Below, piece after piece: positions 17,555 to 25,783 of a stretch of 64,000 nucleotides of DNA. Source of the DNA: Acidobacteriota bacterium (GTDB lineage Bacteria; Acidobacteriota; Vicinamibacteria; Vicinamibacterales; 2-12-FULL-66-21); contig JACPDI010000008.1 of NCBI GenBank assembly GCA_016184105.1, positions 1 through 64,000 on the forward strand. The letters run 5' to 3'. The position numbers and the translations under genes were made by a program. The notes beneath the pieces are model-generated. The model ran no database searches, had not been told where the DNA came from, and worked only from the letters and a program-made list of their open reading frames with translations. Numbering within the stretch: position 1 is the first letter of the stretch; each line of letters starts with the position of its first letter.

Positions 17555-17584
17555 TTCGCCGCTGGATTATACTGGAGTCGCTCC

Positions 17585-18220
17585 GTGGCCGACCTTCGCT
17601 CCTACGTCTTCCTCGATTCCCTGCAGGACCAGCACGCGGCGTTTCTCGGCACCGTGGCGCAGGGCTTTCTGCCGCTGCCGGGCGACGCATCGCTGTGGGT
17701 GGAGATCGCGCCGGGCATCGAGATCAACCGAATCACCGACATCGCGGTCAAAGCGACCGCCGTGCGCCCGGGGATGCAGATCGTCGAGCGGTTGTTCGGC
17801 CTGCTCGAAGTCCATTCCCCCTCGCAGGCGGAAGTCCTCGCCGCCGGCGCCGCGATCCTCGAGTCGCTCGGGCTGAAGAAAGAGGATCGCTGGAAGCCCC
17901 GCATCCTCTCGAGCCAGGTGATTCACAACATCGACCCGCACCACGCGCAGCTGATCAACCGCATGCGGCACGGGCACCTGCTCGTCGCGCGCCAGAGCCT
18001 GTTCGTGCTGGAAGTGGGGCCGGCCGCCTACGCCGTGCTCGCCGCGAACGAGGCCGAGAAGCACGCGCGCATCAACATCCTGGAGGTCCGCGCGTTCGGC
18101 TCGTTCGGCCGAATCTATCTGGGAGGCGAGGAGCGCGACGTGCTCGCGGGGCACCGCGCCGCCATCGACGCGCTCGAAGCGGTCACCGGCAAGGAGATGG
18201 CCGCGTCCAAGCGGGCGTAG
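17585..18220 (+). CDS. Bacterial microcompartment shell protein with two BMC domains
   Basis: A 211-residue protein with two tandem BMC-like halves. The first contains [20 protein letters not shown] and [20 protein letters not shown]; the second contains [20 protein letters not shown] and [20 protein letters not shown]. These match the 'lEt.G...a...aD.alKaa.v' and 'G.....i.Gd...v.aa' pattern of BMC shell subunits, and the tandem arrangement is that of BMC-T trimers. No other shell, vertex or cargo-enzyme gene is in the window, so this is an orphan or satellite copy. The start is GTG 17585 with GGAG seven bases upstream. Confidence 0.75.
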   Translation: MADLRSYVFLDSLQDQHAAFLGTVAQGFLPLPGDASLWVEIAPGIEINRITDIAVKATAVRPGMQIVERLFGLLEVHSPSQAEVLAAGAAILESLGLKKEDRWKPRILSSQVIHNIDPHHAQLINRMRHGHLLVARQSLFVLEVGPAAYAVLAANEAEKHARINILEVRAFGSFGRIYLGGEERDVLAGHRAAIDALEAVTGKEMAASKRA

Positions 18221-18235
18221 CGGGCAACTGCGACG

Positions 18236-18946
18236 CTACGGCTTCCACCGGCAGCTTCGCGCGAGTCCGTCGAGCACCCGATCGAAACCGCGGACGTCGA
18301 AATCAGCGACGACCGGCGAGCCATTGTACGGTGTGAACCCGAAGCGGAGGGTGCGCGCCTGCGCGATCCGGCGCGCCGTGGCAACGGCATCGGGCGCGAA
18401 CAGTCCCGCGTAGTCATCCGACGCAACCCAGTGCTCGGCATGTCCGGCGGCCCCGTCGTACGCCACCTGCACGGTATGCCGGCCGTCGTCCCCTTCCATC
18501 GCCGCGGCCGATTCGGTCAGCACGAACACTTCCCCCGCGCCGTTGGCGCAGCGAACGGTCAGAACGGGCCGCACGCGTCGCGCCCAGGTGGAGATGTCGT
18601 TTTCCGCCGGAAGCTCGTACACCACTTCGCGGTACCGGGTTCCCGCATTGACGACGCCGCCGACCCACTTGGGCGTGGACGCGGCCTCGACCGGTGCGGG
18701 GGATGTCGATGGTGCGGTTGACGGCGCTGGCGGCGCAGCGCTCGCATCGGTGCGTCCCATCGCGGCTTCCGGCGCGCGCGCCATCAGGAACACCACGATG
18801 CCGGCGCCGGCCAGCACGCCCACGCCGGCTATCGCCGCGACAGGCCAGCCGGCGGTGGAAGGACTCGGCGTGCTTGCGGCCGGCCCGGCGGCAGTCGGCT
18901 GACTGCGCTGCTGCGGCGCAGTCCCGTTTTCGTCGGCACTCTGCAT
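18236..18946 (-). CDS. Membrane-anchored VasI/TagO-like protein
   Basis: A 236-residue protein. Residues ~25-50 form a single membrane helix (VAAIAGVGVLAGAGIVVFLMA) after a Ser/Pro-rich cytoplasmic tail; an Ala/Pro/Ser linker follows. The C-terminal ~120 residues carry the pattern of type VI secretion-associated VasI/TagO proteins: RPVLTVRC, VQVAYDG, HWVASDDYAGLFAPDAV, LRFGFTPYNGSPVVADFDVRG and a final CRW. No type VI secretion gene lies nearby. ATG 18946 is chosen because the upstream in-frame extension is Arg-rich and lacks a ribosome site. Confidence 0.6.
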   Translation of the reverse strand: MQSADENGTAPQQRSQPTAAGPAASTPSPSTAGWPVAAIAGVGVLAGAGIVVFLMARAPEAAMGRTDASAAPPAPSTAPSTSPAPVEAASTPKWVGGVVNAGTRYREVVYELPAENDISTWARRVRPVLTVRCANGAGEVFVLTESAAAMEGDDGRHTVQVAYDGAAGHAEHWVASDDYAGLFAPDAVATARRIAQARTLRFGFTPYNGSPVVADFDVRGFDRVLDGLARSCRWKP

Positions 18947-19121
18947 AAATTGTCGGCGCTTCGGCGGAGCGCCGCCCGGCAAGCGCCGCAAACGCCATAC
19001 CCGGCGCCGAAGTGCGAAGATTCCGGCAAACAACCGCGTACGGCGGCGGTCCCGAATTACGTTCCTGGCGCGGGGTTACAAATCGAGTTCCGCGCGTTCT
19101 GCGCCTGCTGCGGCAGCCCTG

Positions 19122-20849
19122 TCAGGGCGCTGAGGCGGGCGGCACGCGCTTCTTCGTCGCCTGCTCGAAGGCATACGCAAGCCCAATCAGTCGCGGCTCG
19201 CTGCAGGCGGTACCGGTGAAGCTGACGCCGTACGGCTGCGGCTTCGCGTCGAACCCCGCGGGAAACGGCGCGGCCTGTCCGGGCGGCACGTTCGGCACGA
19301 GCCCGAAGGGCACCATCACCGTCGGATAACCCGGCCGCGCAGCCAGAGCCGACCCGCTGGAGCCGGGAAACAGCAGCGCGTCGAGCTTGTGCTGCTCGAT
19401 CGCCGCGTCGATGCCGTTGGTCGCGGCCAGCAGCCTGTCTTTCGCCCGGTCCGCCTCCCACCGCGCGCGGTCCCTTTCCACGTCCATCTCGTCCGAGATG
19501 TCCAGGTTCGCCTGCTCGTATTTGATCGCGCCCGCCTTGCGATGCTCCTCGTTCCACTGGCGAAGGCCGGTCAGCGTCTTCACGGGTGCCGCCGGCCCGA
19601 GCGTGCCCAGCCACGCGTTGAAGTCGCGCTTCATGCCGTACTTCAGCGCGACGGAGCAATTCTCATCTTTCCCCTTCGCGTTGTCCGCTCCCGAGCAGAT
19701 GCCCCAGTTCAGGAAGTTCTTCGCCGCGTCCGGGTCGGTGATGCTGGGAATGTCCGCCGGGTCGACGATCTCCGCCCCCTGCGCCTTCAGCGTCTCGATG
19801 GCCTCCGCCATCACGCGTGCCTGCTCGGCATTCAGGCCGCCGCGCTGGCGATCGCTGCCGGGCACCGGAACGCGCTCGTAGAAGAAGGCGCGCGGGATGC
19901 CGATGCGCGCCCCCTTCAGGGCGTCATCCCGCAAAGAGGCGGTGTAATCATTTCCCGGCGGCGGCGCGCACGCGCTCGTCGCCGCATCGTGCGGGTCCGG
20001 ATTGCCGCGCTCGAGCACGCCGAGCAGGATCGCCGCGTCGGCGACGCTCTTCGCCATCGGGCCGGCGGTGTCCTGGTCGGCGGTGATCGGGATGATTCCG
20101 TAGCGGCTCACGCGCCCCACCGTCGGCTTGATCGCCGCAAGCATGTTCTGGTTCGCGGGGCTGAGAATCGATCCCGAGGTTTCGGTGCCGATGTTGGCGG
20201 CCCAGAAATTTGCCGCGGTTCCGATGCCGGAACTCGACCCGCCCGTACCCATTGCCGGGCGGCCGTCAAAGGTCGCCTCGCGCGGATCGCGCCGCGGATC
20301 GTACGGGTTCATGCCGTATCCGCTGAGCGCGTTGTAGTTGGCCGGCATCCCGCTCGCCACCCAGTTCGCCAGCTCGGTGAGCACCGTCTTCGCGATGATG
20401 ATGGCGCCCGCCTCGCGCAGGTTCCGCGTCACGGTCGCCTCGTACGGCGGGGTGAAACCGTCGAAGGCCAGCGCCCCGCCGGTCGTGGGCATATTCGTCG
20501 TGTGGATGTTGTCCTTGAGCGCGATGGGGATCCCGTGCAGCGGCCCGCGCGTCCGTCCCGCGGCGCGCTCGCGGTCGCGCTCGTCGGCCTCCTTCAGCGC
20601 GCCGGGATTCACGGCCATGACGCCGTTCAGCTTGTCTTCGTACAGCGCAATGCGGACCAGGTACTGCTGCACGAGCTCGCGCGACGTCACCCGCCCCCGC
20701 TCCATCGCCGCACGCATCTCGGCGATCGATCGTTCGGCAACGGAGAACGGCGCGGTTCCGGTCCTGGCGGTGGCGCGTGCCGGGCGCTGCGCCGTGCTCG
20801 AGCTGGAGAGCAGAATCGCGACCACCAACGCGAAACAGATGTGCTTCAT
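19122..20849 (-). CDS. Exported amidase-signature hydrolase
   Basis: A 575-residue amidase with an N-terminal signal peptide (MKHICFALVVAILLSSSSTAQ). The Ser-cisSer-Lys triad is present: the lysine in GIPIALKDNI, the first serine in MGTGGSSSGIGTAA and the nucleophile in GTETSGSILSPA. Length and the extra loops match the secreted aryl-acylamidase/Asp-tRNA-amidotransferase-A-like group common in soil bacteria. It should hydrolyse amides in the periplasm. It is divergent from the histidine kinase gene across 99 bases. Confidence 0.9.
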   Translation of the reverse strand: MKHICFALVVAILLSSSSTAQRPARATARTGTAPFSVAERSIAEMRAAMERGRVTSRELVQQYLVRIALYEDKLNGVMAVNPGALKEADERDRERAAGRTRGPLHGIPIALKDNIHTTNMPTTGGALAFDGFTPPYEATVTRNLREAGAIIIAKTVLTELANWVASGMPANYNALSGYGMNPYDPRRDPREATFDGRPAMGTGGSSSGIGTAANFWAANIGTETSGSILSPANQNMLAAIKPTVGRVSRYGIIPITADQDTAGPMAKSVADAAILLGVLERGNPDPHDAATSACAPPPGNDYTASLRDDALKGARIGIPRAFFYERVPVPGSDRQRGGLNAEQARVMAEAIETLKAQGAEIVDPADIPSITDPDAAKNFLNWGICSGADNAKGKDENCSVALKYGMKRDFNAWLGTLGPAAPVKTLTGLRQWNEEHRKAGAIKYEQANLDISDEMDVERDRARWEADRAKDRLLAATNGIDAAIEQHKLDALLFPGSSGSALAARPGYPTVMVPFGLVPNVPPGQAAPFPAGFDAKPQPYGVSFTGTACSEPRLIGLAYAFEQATKKRVPPASAP

Positions 20850-20853
20850 CGCG

Positions 20854-20880
20854 TTGCATTGTAGCGCGCGACGTTATAAT
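20854..20880 (+). promoter_or_regulatory. Candidate sigma-70 promoter for the histidine kinase
   Basis: A perfect TATAAT at 20875-20880 is preceded by TTGCAT at 20854-20859 (15-base spacer; 16 if read as GTTGCA). It faces the kinase gene, whose ATG lies 68 bases downstream. The spacer is slightly short, so only the -10 box is convincing. Confidence 0.4.
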
Positions 20881-20948
20881 CGGCAGACGATCCCTGGAGA
20901 TTGCCTCGCCTGCTCCCCTGGGCAACCTCTGCTTTTGTCGGCGAGGCC

Positions 20949-23222
20949 ATGCGTTTCAATCTCTCTGTGCATCGGCGGCAGGCACTTGCGTTCGCACTGG
21001 CACCCGCGCTTGTTGGCGTAGCGCTGTGGCTCGAGTTGCGGCTGGCGAGCGCCTCCGCCACGCGCTTCCTCTTCTTCGCCTTCTCGCCCGCGGTCGGTCT
21101 GGTCGCGCTCGTCGGCGGGTTTGGGCCCGGGATGTTGGCGCTGCTGCTCTCCGCGCTCGCGAGCGATTTCTACCTGCTCAGCGCCGGCGACCTGTTCCAC
21201 GTCGACGGCCCCGCGGAGGCCATCGCGCTCTCGGGTTTCATCGCCGCCTGGCTCCCCATGACCCTGCTGGCGGGACGCCTGAACCGCCACTGGCGCGAGA
21301 AGGATCGGCAGCGCATCGTCGCCGAGCGGGCGGCCGCGCGCGCCGATCGACTCGAGCAGATGACCGCCGCGCTCGCCAAGGCGGTGCAGCCGGCCGACGC
21401 CATCGAGGCGTGCGTGCAGGAGGCCGCTCACTGGCTCCAGGCGAATGCCGGGGCGGTGCTGCTCGTCACCGACGACGGGTCCGCCCTGGAACTCGCCCGG
21501 GCGATCGGATATCCGGAGCCTCTCAGGGCGATGCTGGCGCACGTGCCGATCGAACAGGCGGGCCCGATGGGTGACGCGGTCGGCCGGCGCGCGCCGGTCT
21601 TCCTCGACTCACCCGACGAATACCTGCGCGAGTACGGCGGCGCGGCCCCTTCTCTGTACCCACGCGAGCATCAGGCCACCATCGCCGTACCGCTCATCAC
21701 GAGCGCCGGCGTAGGGGCGGTCCTGCGGCTCGACTTCCACGGGGCGCGCGCCTTCGACGCCGAGGACCGCGACCTGCTCGCGCAGCTCGCGCCCCGCGCG
21801 GCCCAGGCGCTCGATCGGACGCGCCAGCACGAGTCGGCGCAGCGCGCGCGGGCCGAGGCGGAACTGCTGCGGCAGCGCGCGGACCTCGAACTCGCCGAGC
21901 GGCTGAAGATCGAGCAGGCGCTGCGCTCGAGCGAGGTGCGGTACCGATCGCTGGCCGCGCGCACGAGCCGCCTGCACGCGCTCACCGCCGCGCTCTCCGA
22001 AGCGGTTGCGGTGGAGGCGGTGGCCCGCGCGGTGGTCCAGCGCGGCCGCATCGTGGTGGGCGCGACCGCCGCCGACGTGCTCCTGCTCGTGGACGACGGA
22101 GGGACCTTCGAGCGGTTGTATGCGGATCCCGCAGAGGGGATCGGCACGCGCGTTCGGGCCGAGCGCGGCCTGTGCGCCACCGATGCGCTCACGACGCGCG
22201 CGCCCGTCTTCATCCGCACCTTCGAGGAAATGCAGGAGCGGTGCTGGCTGTCGGCCGCCGCCGCGGCCGACGGCGGCTACACATCGTCAGCCGCGCTGCC
22301 GCTCATCGTGGAGGGAACCGTGATCGGCGTGCTCTCCTTCCACTTCACCGTGCCGGTCAGTTTTGATGACGACTACAAGGCGCTGTTGATCTCGGTCGCG
22401 CAGCACTGCGCGCAGGCGATCGATCGGGCGCGGCTGTACGAGTCGGCCCAGCGGGCGCGCGCGGAGGCGGAGGTCGCCAACCGCCTGAAGGACGACTTCC
22501 TGTCGATCGTGTCGCACGAGCTGCGCACGCCGCTCAGCTCGATCCTGGGCTGGGCGACGATCCTGCAGCGGCCGTCGGTGGAACCGGCGGTCGCGAGCCG
22601 CGCGGTGCAGTCGATCCGCGACAACGCGACGCGCCAGGCGAAACTCGTCGAAGACCTGCTCGACTTCTCGCGCATCGTCGCGGGACGGCTGATGCTCGAC
22701 CGGCAGCACGTGAGCATCCGCGACGTCCTGCGCGGCGTCTGCGAGACGGTGCTGCCGGTGGCGGCGGCGCAGGGTATCGACTTGCAGTACTCGGATGTGC
22801 CGGAGGCGACCGTCATGGGAGATCTGCGCAGGCTGGAGCAGATCTTTCTCAACCTCCTGAGCAACGCGCTGAAGTTCACGCCGTCTGGCGGCGTCGTGCA
22901 GCTCTCGGTGGCGGTGGCCGGATCGCAGGTCGAGATCCGCGTCAGCGACACGGGCGTCGGCATCGAGCCGGAGTTCCTCCCGCACGTGTTCGAGCGCTTC
23001 CGCCAGGCGGAGCCGAGCACCTCGCGCACGCACGACGGCGTCGGGCTGGGGCTGTCGATTGCCAAGCAGCTCGTCGAAGCGCACGACGGCACGATTGCCG
23101 TCTTCAGCGAGGGGCACGGCCGCGGCACGACGTTCGTCGTGACGCTGCCCGGGGCCGCGCGGGCCGACGAGCCCGCGCGCACCTGGTCGTTCGCCGATTC
23201 GGAAGAGGAAGCCGGGGTGTAA
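20949..23222 (+). CDS. Membrane sensor histidine kinase with two GAF domains
   Basis: A 757-residue kinase. Residues ~10-105 form three to four membrane helices like the KdpD-type DUF4118 sensor region. Two GAF domains follow (about 130-290 and 335-495), each linked by coiled coil (SAQRARAEAE repeats). The phosphorylation site is SHELRTPLSSILGW near residue 520. The ATPase part has the N box QIFLNLLSNALKFTP, the G1 box SDTGVGIEP and the G2 box GVGLGLSIAKQL. There is no receiver domain and no response regulator beside it, so the partner is elsewhere. ATG 20949 is chosen over a TTG at 20901. Confidence 0.88.
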   Translation: MRFNLSVHRRQALAFALAPALVGVALWLELRLASASATRFLFFAFSPAVGLVALVGGFGPGMLALLLSALASDFYLLSAGDLFHVDGPAEAIALSGFIAAWLPMTLLAGRLNRHWREKDRQRIVAERAAARADRLEQMTAALAKAVQPADAIEACVQEAAHWLQANAGAVLLVTDDGSALELARAIGYPEPLRAMLAHVPIEQAGPMGDAVGRRAPVFLDSPDEYLREYGGAAPSLYPREHQATIAVPLITSAGVGAVLRLDFHGARAFDAEDRDLLAQLAPRAAQALDRTRQHESAQRARAEAELLRQRADLELAERLKIEQALRSSEVRYRSLAARTSRLHALTAALSEAVAVEAVARAVVQRGRIVVGATAADVLLLVDDGGTFERLYADPAEGIGTRVRAERGLCATDALTTRAPVFIRTFEEMQERCWLSAAAAADGGYTSSAALPLIVEGTVIGVLSFHFTVPVSFDDDYKALLISVAQHCAQAIDRARLYESAQRARAEAEVANRLKDDFLSIVSHELRTPLSSILGWATILQRPSVEPAVASRAVQSIRDNATRQAKLVEDLLDFSRIVAGRLMLDRQHVSIRDVLRGVCETVLPVAAAQGIDLQYSDVPEATVMGDLRRLEQIFLNLLSNALKFTPSGGVVQLSVAVAGSQVEIRVSDTGVGIEPEFLPHVFERFRQAEPSTSRTHDGVGLGLSIAKQLVEAHDGTIAVFSEGHGRGTTFVVTLPGAARADEPARTWSFADSEEEAGV

Positions 23223-23239
23223 GGGGGCTGGGAGTCTGT

Positions 23240-23307
23240 CGGGGGATCGATAACCCCATTGCCATCGTGCGATTATCCGATTCCCCCGATTGCCAATTGC
23301 CGATTAT
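23240..23307. repeat. Imperfect inverted repeat with 7-bp-phased units
   Basis: CGGGGGATCGATAA at 23240-23253 is mirrored by TTATCCGATTCCCCCG at 23273-23288 with two single-base bulges. It is followed by CGATTGC CAATTGC CGATTAT, three 7-base units. It sits between the convergent kinase and small-protein genes and may serve as a terminator. It resembles the other 7-bp-phased loci at 23751 and 46432. Confidence 0.5.
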
Positions 23308-23510
23308 GTGGAGTTGCCGCTTCGTCGTCCGCGTTTCGGCGCAGCGGCCGGGGCCGGCGCGTCGCTGCGCGTGAGCGACACCATCGAGGTGACGAATTTG
23401 CGCACGCCACCGTGATCGAAGGCGATCAGCGTGTGGTGCTCGTTCGTTTCGACGATCGTGCCCGGGCCGTAATCCGGCTGATGGACGCGAGCGCCTTTCG
23501 CGAAGACCAT
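23304..23510 (-). CDS. Small SH3/Tudor-like (DUF3553-type) protein
   Basis: A 68-residue protein. VFAKGARVHQPDYGPGTIVE followed by TLIAFDHGGVRKF matches the small beta-barrel found in DUF3553 proteins and at the C-terminus of UvrD-type helicases ('G..V.H...G.G.V......V.F..G.RK'), a nucleic-acid or polymerase contact module. The tail is Ala/Arg-rich and disordered. ATG 23510 is preferred because AGGAG lies seven bases upstream; ATG 23525, which overlaps the stop of the upstream gene (ATGA), would add five residues. It is probably translated with the 70-residue gene before it. Confidence 0.6.
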   Translation of the reverse strand: MVFAKGARVHQPDYGPGTIVETNEHHTLIAFDHGGVRKFVTSMVSLTRSDAPAPAAAPKRGRRSGNST

Positions 23511-23521
23511 GTTGGTGCTCC

Positions 23522-23734
23522 TCATTCCCCTTCCAGGTCTTCCAGGTCGTACGGCGGCGGCTGCGGGCCCGGGCGGATGCCGGCGATGTCGGGATCCTCA
23601 TCGCCTTCGCGCCGCGGCGTGTTCGCCCGGCGCTCCTTGGCTTCCTGCCGGCGCGCAGCCTTCTGGTTGCGTTTCTCGGCCAGCGCGCGCTCGCGCTGGC
23701 GCTTGAGTTGCGTCGGTCGGGACTTGCCTGCCAT
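23522..23734 (-). CDS. Small basic hypothetical protein
   Basis: A 70-residue protein. The first 45 residues are a strongly charged helix (KRQRERALAEKRNQKAARRQ) likely to form a coiled coil or bind nucleic acid; the end is acidic with a proline patch. No family was recognised with confidence, though similar small basic proteins are common in Acidobacteriota. It directly precedes the DUF3553-type gene, overlapping by an ATGA if the longer start is used. This makes a two-gene operon. Confidence 0.5.
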   Translation of the reverse strand: MAGKSRPTQLKRQRERALAEKRNQKAARRQEAKERRANTPRREGDEDPDIAGIRPGPQPPPYDLEDLEGE

Positions 23735-23750
23735 CGAGGTCTCCTGAAAG

Positions 23751-23853
23751 CAGTGGTCGGTGGTCGGTGGTCACCGGGCGGCGCTCACCGCTCATTGCTC
23801 ATTGCTCATTGCTCATTGCTCACTGGCCGCCAACCACTGGCCACTGACCACCA
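23751..23853. repeat. Inverted arms of 7-bp units around five CTCATTG copies
   Basis: The left arm repeats GTGGTCG about three times (23751-23773). The centre holds CTCATTG four times and CTCACTG once (23791-23825). The right arm (about 23826-23853) carries CCACTGGCCACTGACCACC, the imperfect complement of the left arm. All units are 7 bases long. The element lies between the small-protein operon and the RRM gene, where it could fold into a long hairpin. Too short and without spacers to be a CRISPR. Confidence 0.7.
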
Positions 23854-23857
23854 AACA

Positions 23858-24229
23858 TTACCAGCGCGGCTCGGACCGCCGGCCACCGCCGCCGCCGAAG
23901 CCGCCACGGCCACCGCCGCCGCCGCGTCCGCCGCGTCCGCCGCGCCCCTGGCCGCCGCCGCCGCCAAAGCCGCCCGAGTCGGGCTTGGGCCGGGCCTCGT
24001 TCACGGTGAGCGTGCGCCCGCCAAACTGCGCGTCGTTCAGCTGTTCGATCGCCTTCTGCGCATCCCCATCCGAGACCATCTCGACGAACGCGAACCCGCG
24101 CGCCCGTCCGGTCGCCATGTCGCGCATGACGCGCACGGAGTCAACCGCGCCCGCCTGTTCGAACAGCGTCTGCAGGTCCCCTTCGGTCGTCTCGAAGGGC
24201 AGGTTCCCGACGTAAAGCTTGCGGCCCAT
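23858..24229 (-). CDS. RRM-type RNA-binding protein with Gly-rich tail
   Basis: A 123-residue protein. Residues 1-80 form one RRM: RNP2 is LYVGNLPF and RNP1 is RGFAFVEM, both intact. The tail (85-123) is Gly/Arg-rich, with GGGG and RGGRGG blocks, as in cold-inducible bacterial and cyanobacterial RRM proteins. It binds RNA and probably helps unfold structured transcripts. It lies 29 bases after the DEAD-box helicase gene and follows a (GA)n tract that can act as its ribosome site, so the two probably work together in RNA remodelling. Confidence 0.9.
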   Translation of the reverse strand: MGRKLYVGNLPFETTEGDLQTLFEQAGAVDSVRVMRDMATGRARGFAFVEMVSDGDAQKAIEQLNDAQFGGRTLTVNEARPKPDSGGFGGGGGQGRGGRGGRGGGGGRGGFGGGGGRRSEPRW

Positions 24230-24258
24230 GCTCTCTCTCTCTTTCTTTCTCTGCCTGG

Positions 24259-25575
24259 TTAGTTTCCGGCGTTCGGTTCGCCGACGGCCAGATTGAGCGC
24301 CCGTTCGAGCGCGCGGAACGCGCCGACTTCCTCCGGCGCGACGAGGGTGAGGGCCACGCCGGACGCTTCCGCGCGCCCGGTCCGCCCCACACGGTGGACG
24401 TAGGCGTCGGGCGAGTCCGGCACCTCGAAGTTGATGACGTGCCCGATGCCCTCGATGTCGAGGCCGCGGGCCGCGATGTCGGTCGCCACAAGCGCCGTGA
24501 ACCGTCCGGCGCGGAATCCCTCGACGGCGGCCGTGCGCTGCTCCTGCGTGCGGTCGGCGTGGAGCGCCGCGCACCGGATGCCGGACGCCGCGAGCCGCCG
24601 CGCCACGCGGTCGGCGCCGCGCTTCGTGCGGGTGAAAATGAGCGTGGGTTCCTTTTCGCGCTTCAGGAAGCGCGAGAGCCACTCCACCTTCTCGCCGGAG
24701 GCCACGTGGTGCGCGCGGTGCGTGACGGTGACCGCCGCTCCGCCGGTGATCCCCACCTGGATCATCTTCGCGTCCGGCATGATCTCGACGGCCGACCGGA
24801 ACACGTCGTCGGACATCGTCGCCGAGAAGAACAAGGTCTGCCGCTTCGCGGGGAGCGTGGACACGATGCGCCGCACGCTCGGCCAGAAGCCCATGTCGAG
24901 CATGCGATCCGCCTCGTCCAGCACGAGCACTTCGAGCCGGTCGAAGCGATGGCTGAAGGTGCTCATGTGATCGAGCAGGCGCCCGGGGGTCGCGACGACG
25001 ACGTCCACGCCGGCGCGCAACGCGCGCTCCTGGCCTCCCGCCTCCACGCCGCCGTAGACGGCGACCGCGGACAGACCGGTGTGGTAGGCAAGCCCCTGGA
25101 AGTCTTCTTCGATCTGCACGGCCAGCTCGCGTGTGGGCGCGAGGACGAGCACGCGCGTGCTCGGCCGGTCCGCCTCCGCCCCGGCGGCGGCCTCCGGCAC
25201 GTCGCGGCCGGCACCGTCGCGCGACCCGAGCAGCCCCTCGATGATCGGCACGAGGAACGCCGCCGTCTTGCCGGTGCCGGTCTGCGCGCAGCCGATCAGG
25301 TCTTCGCCCGCGAGCACGAGCGGGATCGCGGCGCTCTGGACCGGCGTCGTGCGCACGAATCCCCTGTCTTCGATGCCTTGAAGCAGGGTCGGGTCCAGGT
25401 CGAGATCGCCGAACTCAATCGGCGTCGGGTCGTGCTCGACCGGCGTGAAGGGGTGCGCGAAGGTGCCGGGCTGGCGGGGCGCCGGCAGCGAACGCGCGCC
25501 CGCGCCGCGGTTCCTGCCGCCGCGTCCGGGGCGTCTCCTGCGGTTGTTGCTGCTGTGTGGTGCTGCTGAACTCAA
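24259..25575 (-). CDS. DEAD-box RNA helicase (RhlE-like)
   Basis: A 438-residue helicase. After a basic, Gly/Arg-rich N-terminal tail the core starts at the Q motif (RTTPVQSAAIP), followed by motif I AQTGTGKTAAF, Ia PTRELAVQ, II VLDEADRMLDMGF, III FFSATM, then IV-VI (LIFTRTKRGAD, VATDIAARGLDI, HRVGRTGRAE). It is ATP-dependent and acts on RNA or RNP. The start is TTG 25575, since no closer ATG keeps the whole tail; the exact start is uncertain. It is the first gene of a pair with the RRM protein. Confidence 0.9.
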   Translation of the reverse strand: MSSAAPHSSNNRRRRPGRGGRNRGAGARSLPAPRQPGTFAHPFTPVEHDPTPIEFGDLDLDPTLLQGIEDRGFVRTTPVQSAAIPLVLAGEDLIGCAQTGTGKTAAFLVPIIEGLLGSRDGAGRDVPEAAAGAEADRPSTRVLVLAPTRELAVQIEEDFQGLAYHTGLSAVAVYGGVEAGGQERALRAGVDVVVATPGRLLDHMSTFSHRFDRLEVLVLDEADRMLDMGFWPSVRRIVSTLPAKRQTLFFSATMSDDVFRSAVEIMPDAKMIQVGITGGAAVTVTHRAHHVASGEKVEWLSRFLKREKEPTLIFTRTKRGADRVARRLAASGIRCAALHADRTQEQRTAAVEGFRAGRFTALVATDIAARGLDIEGIGHVINFEVPDSPDAYVHRVGRTGRAEASGVALTLVAPEEVGAFRALERALNLAVGEPNAGN

Positions 25576-25723
25576 TCTAAGAAGGGCGTTGTTGGAGGGA
25601 GAGTCAACGGCCGGAAAGCCGGCTGGGCAGATATCTCGATCCTTCGCTCATCTCTCCTGTCTGCGGATATTGTCTCACGAACGGCCGGTTCTGCAAATCT
25701 GAGCCGGAAAAGTGAGCCGTCCA

Positions 25724-25773
25724 CCGCAGAACGCGCGGAATATGCCGAGCTGCGGCTTCGGCGCGTTCTGCGG
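25724..25773 (-). terminator. Hairpin downstream of the CHRD gene
   Basis: CCGCAGAACGCG at 25724-25735 and its exact complement CGCGTTCTGCGG at 25762-25773 form a 12-bp stem around a 26-base loop, ten bases beyond the stop codon of the minus-strand CHRD gene. There is no U-run, so it may be a stabilising hairpin or a Rho-assisted end. It also sits about 150 bases upstream of the helicase start. Confidence 0.4.
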
Positions 25774-25783
25774 CGGATTCCGG

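Noticed and set aside
17585-18946. A microcompartment or type VI secretion locus
   Set aside because: Each system is represented by a single domain-bearing gene; no other component is in the window.
23791-23825. CRISPR-like tandem repeat
   Set aside because: The units are 7 bases, adjacent and without spacers, and there is no cas gene.
24231-24250. A CT/GA microsatellite as a regulatory repeat
   Set aside because: On the coding strand it is a purine-rich tract directly before the RRM start and is better explained as the ribosome-binding region.
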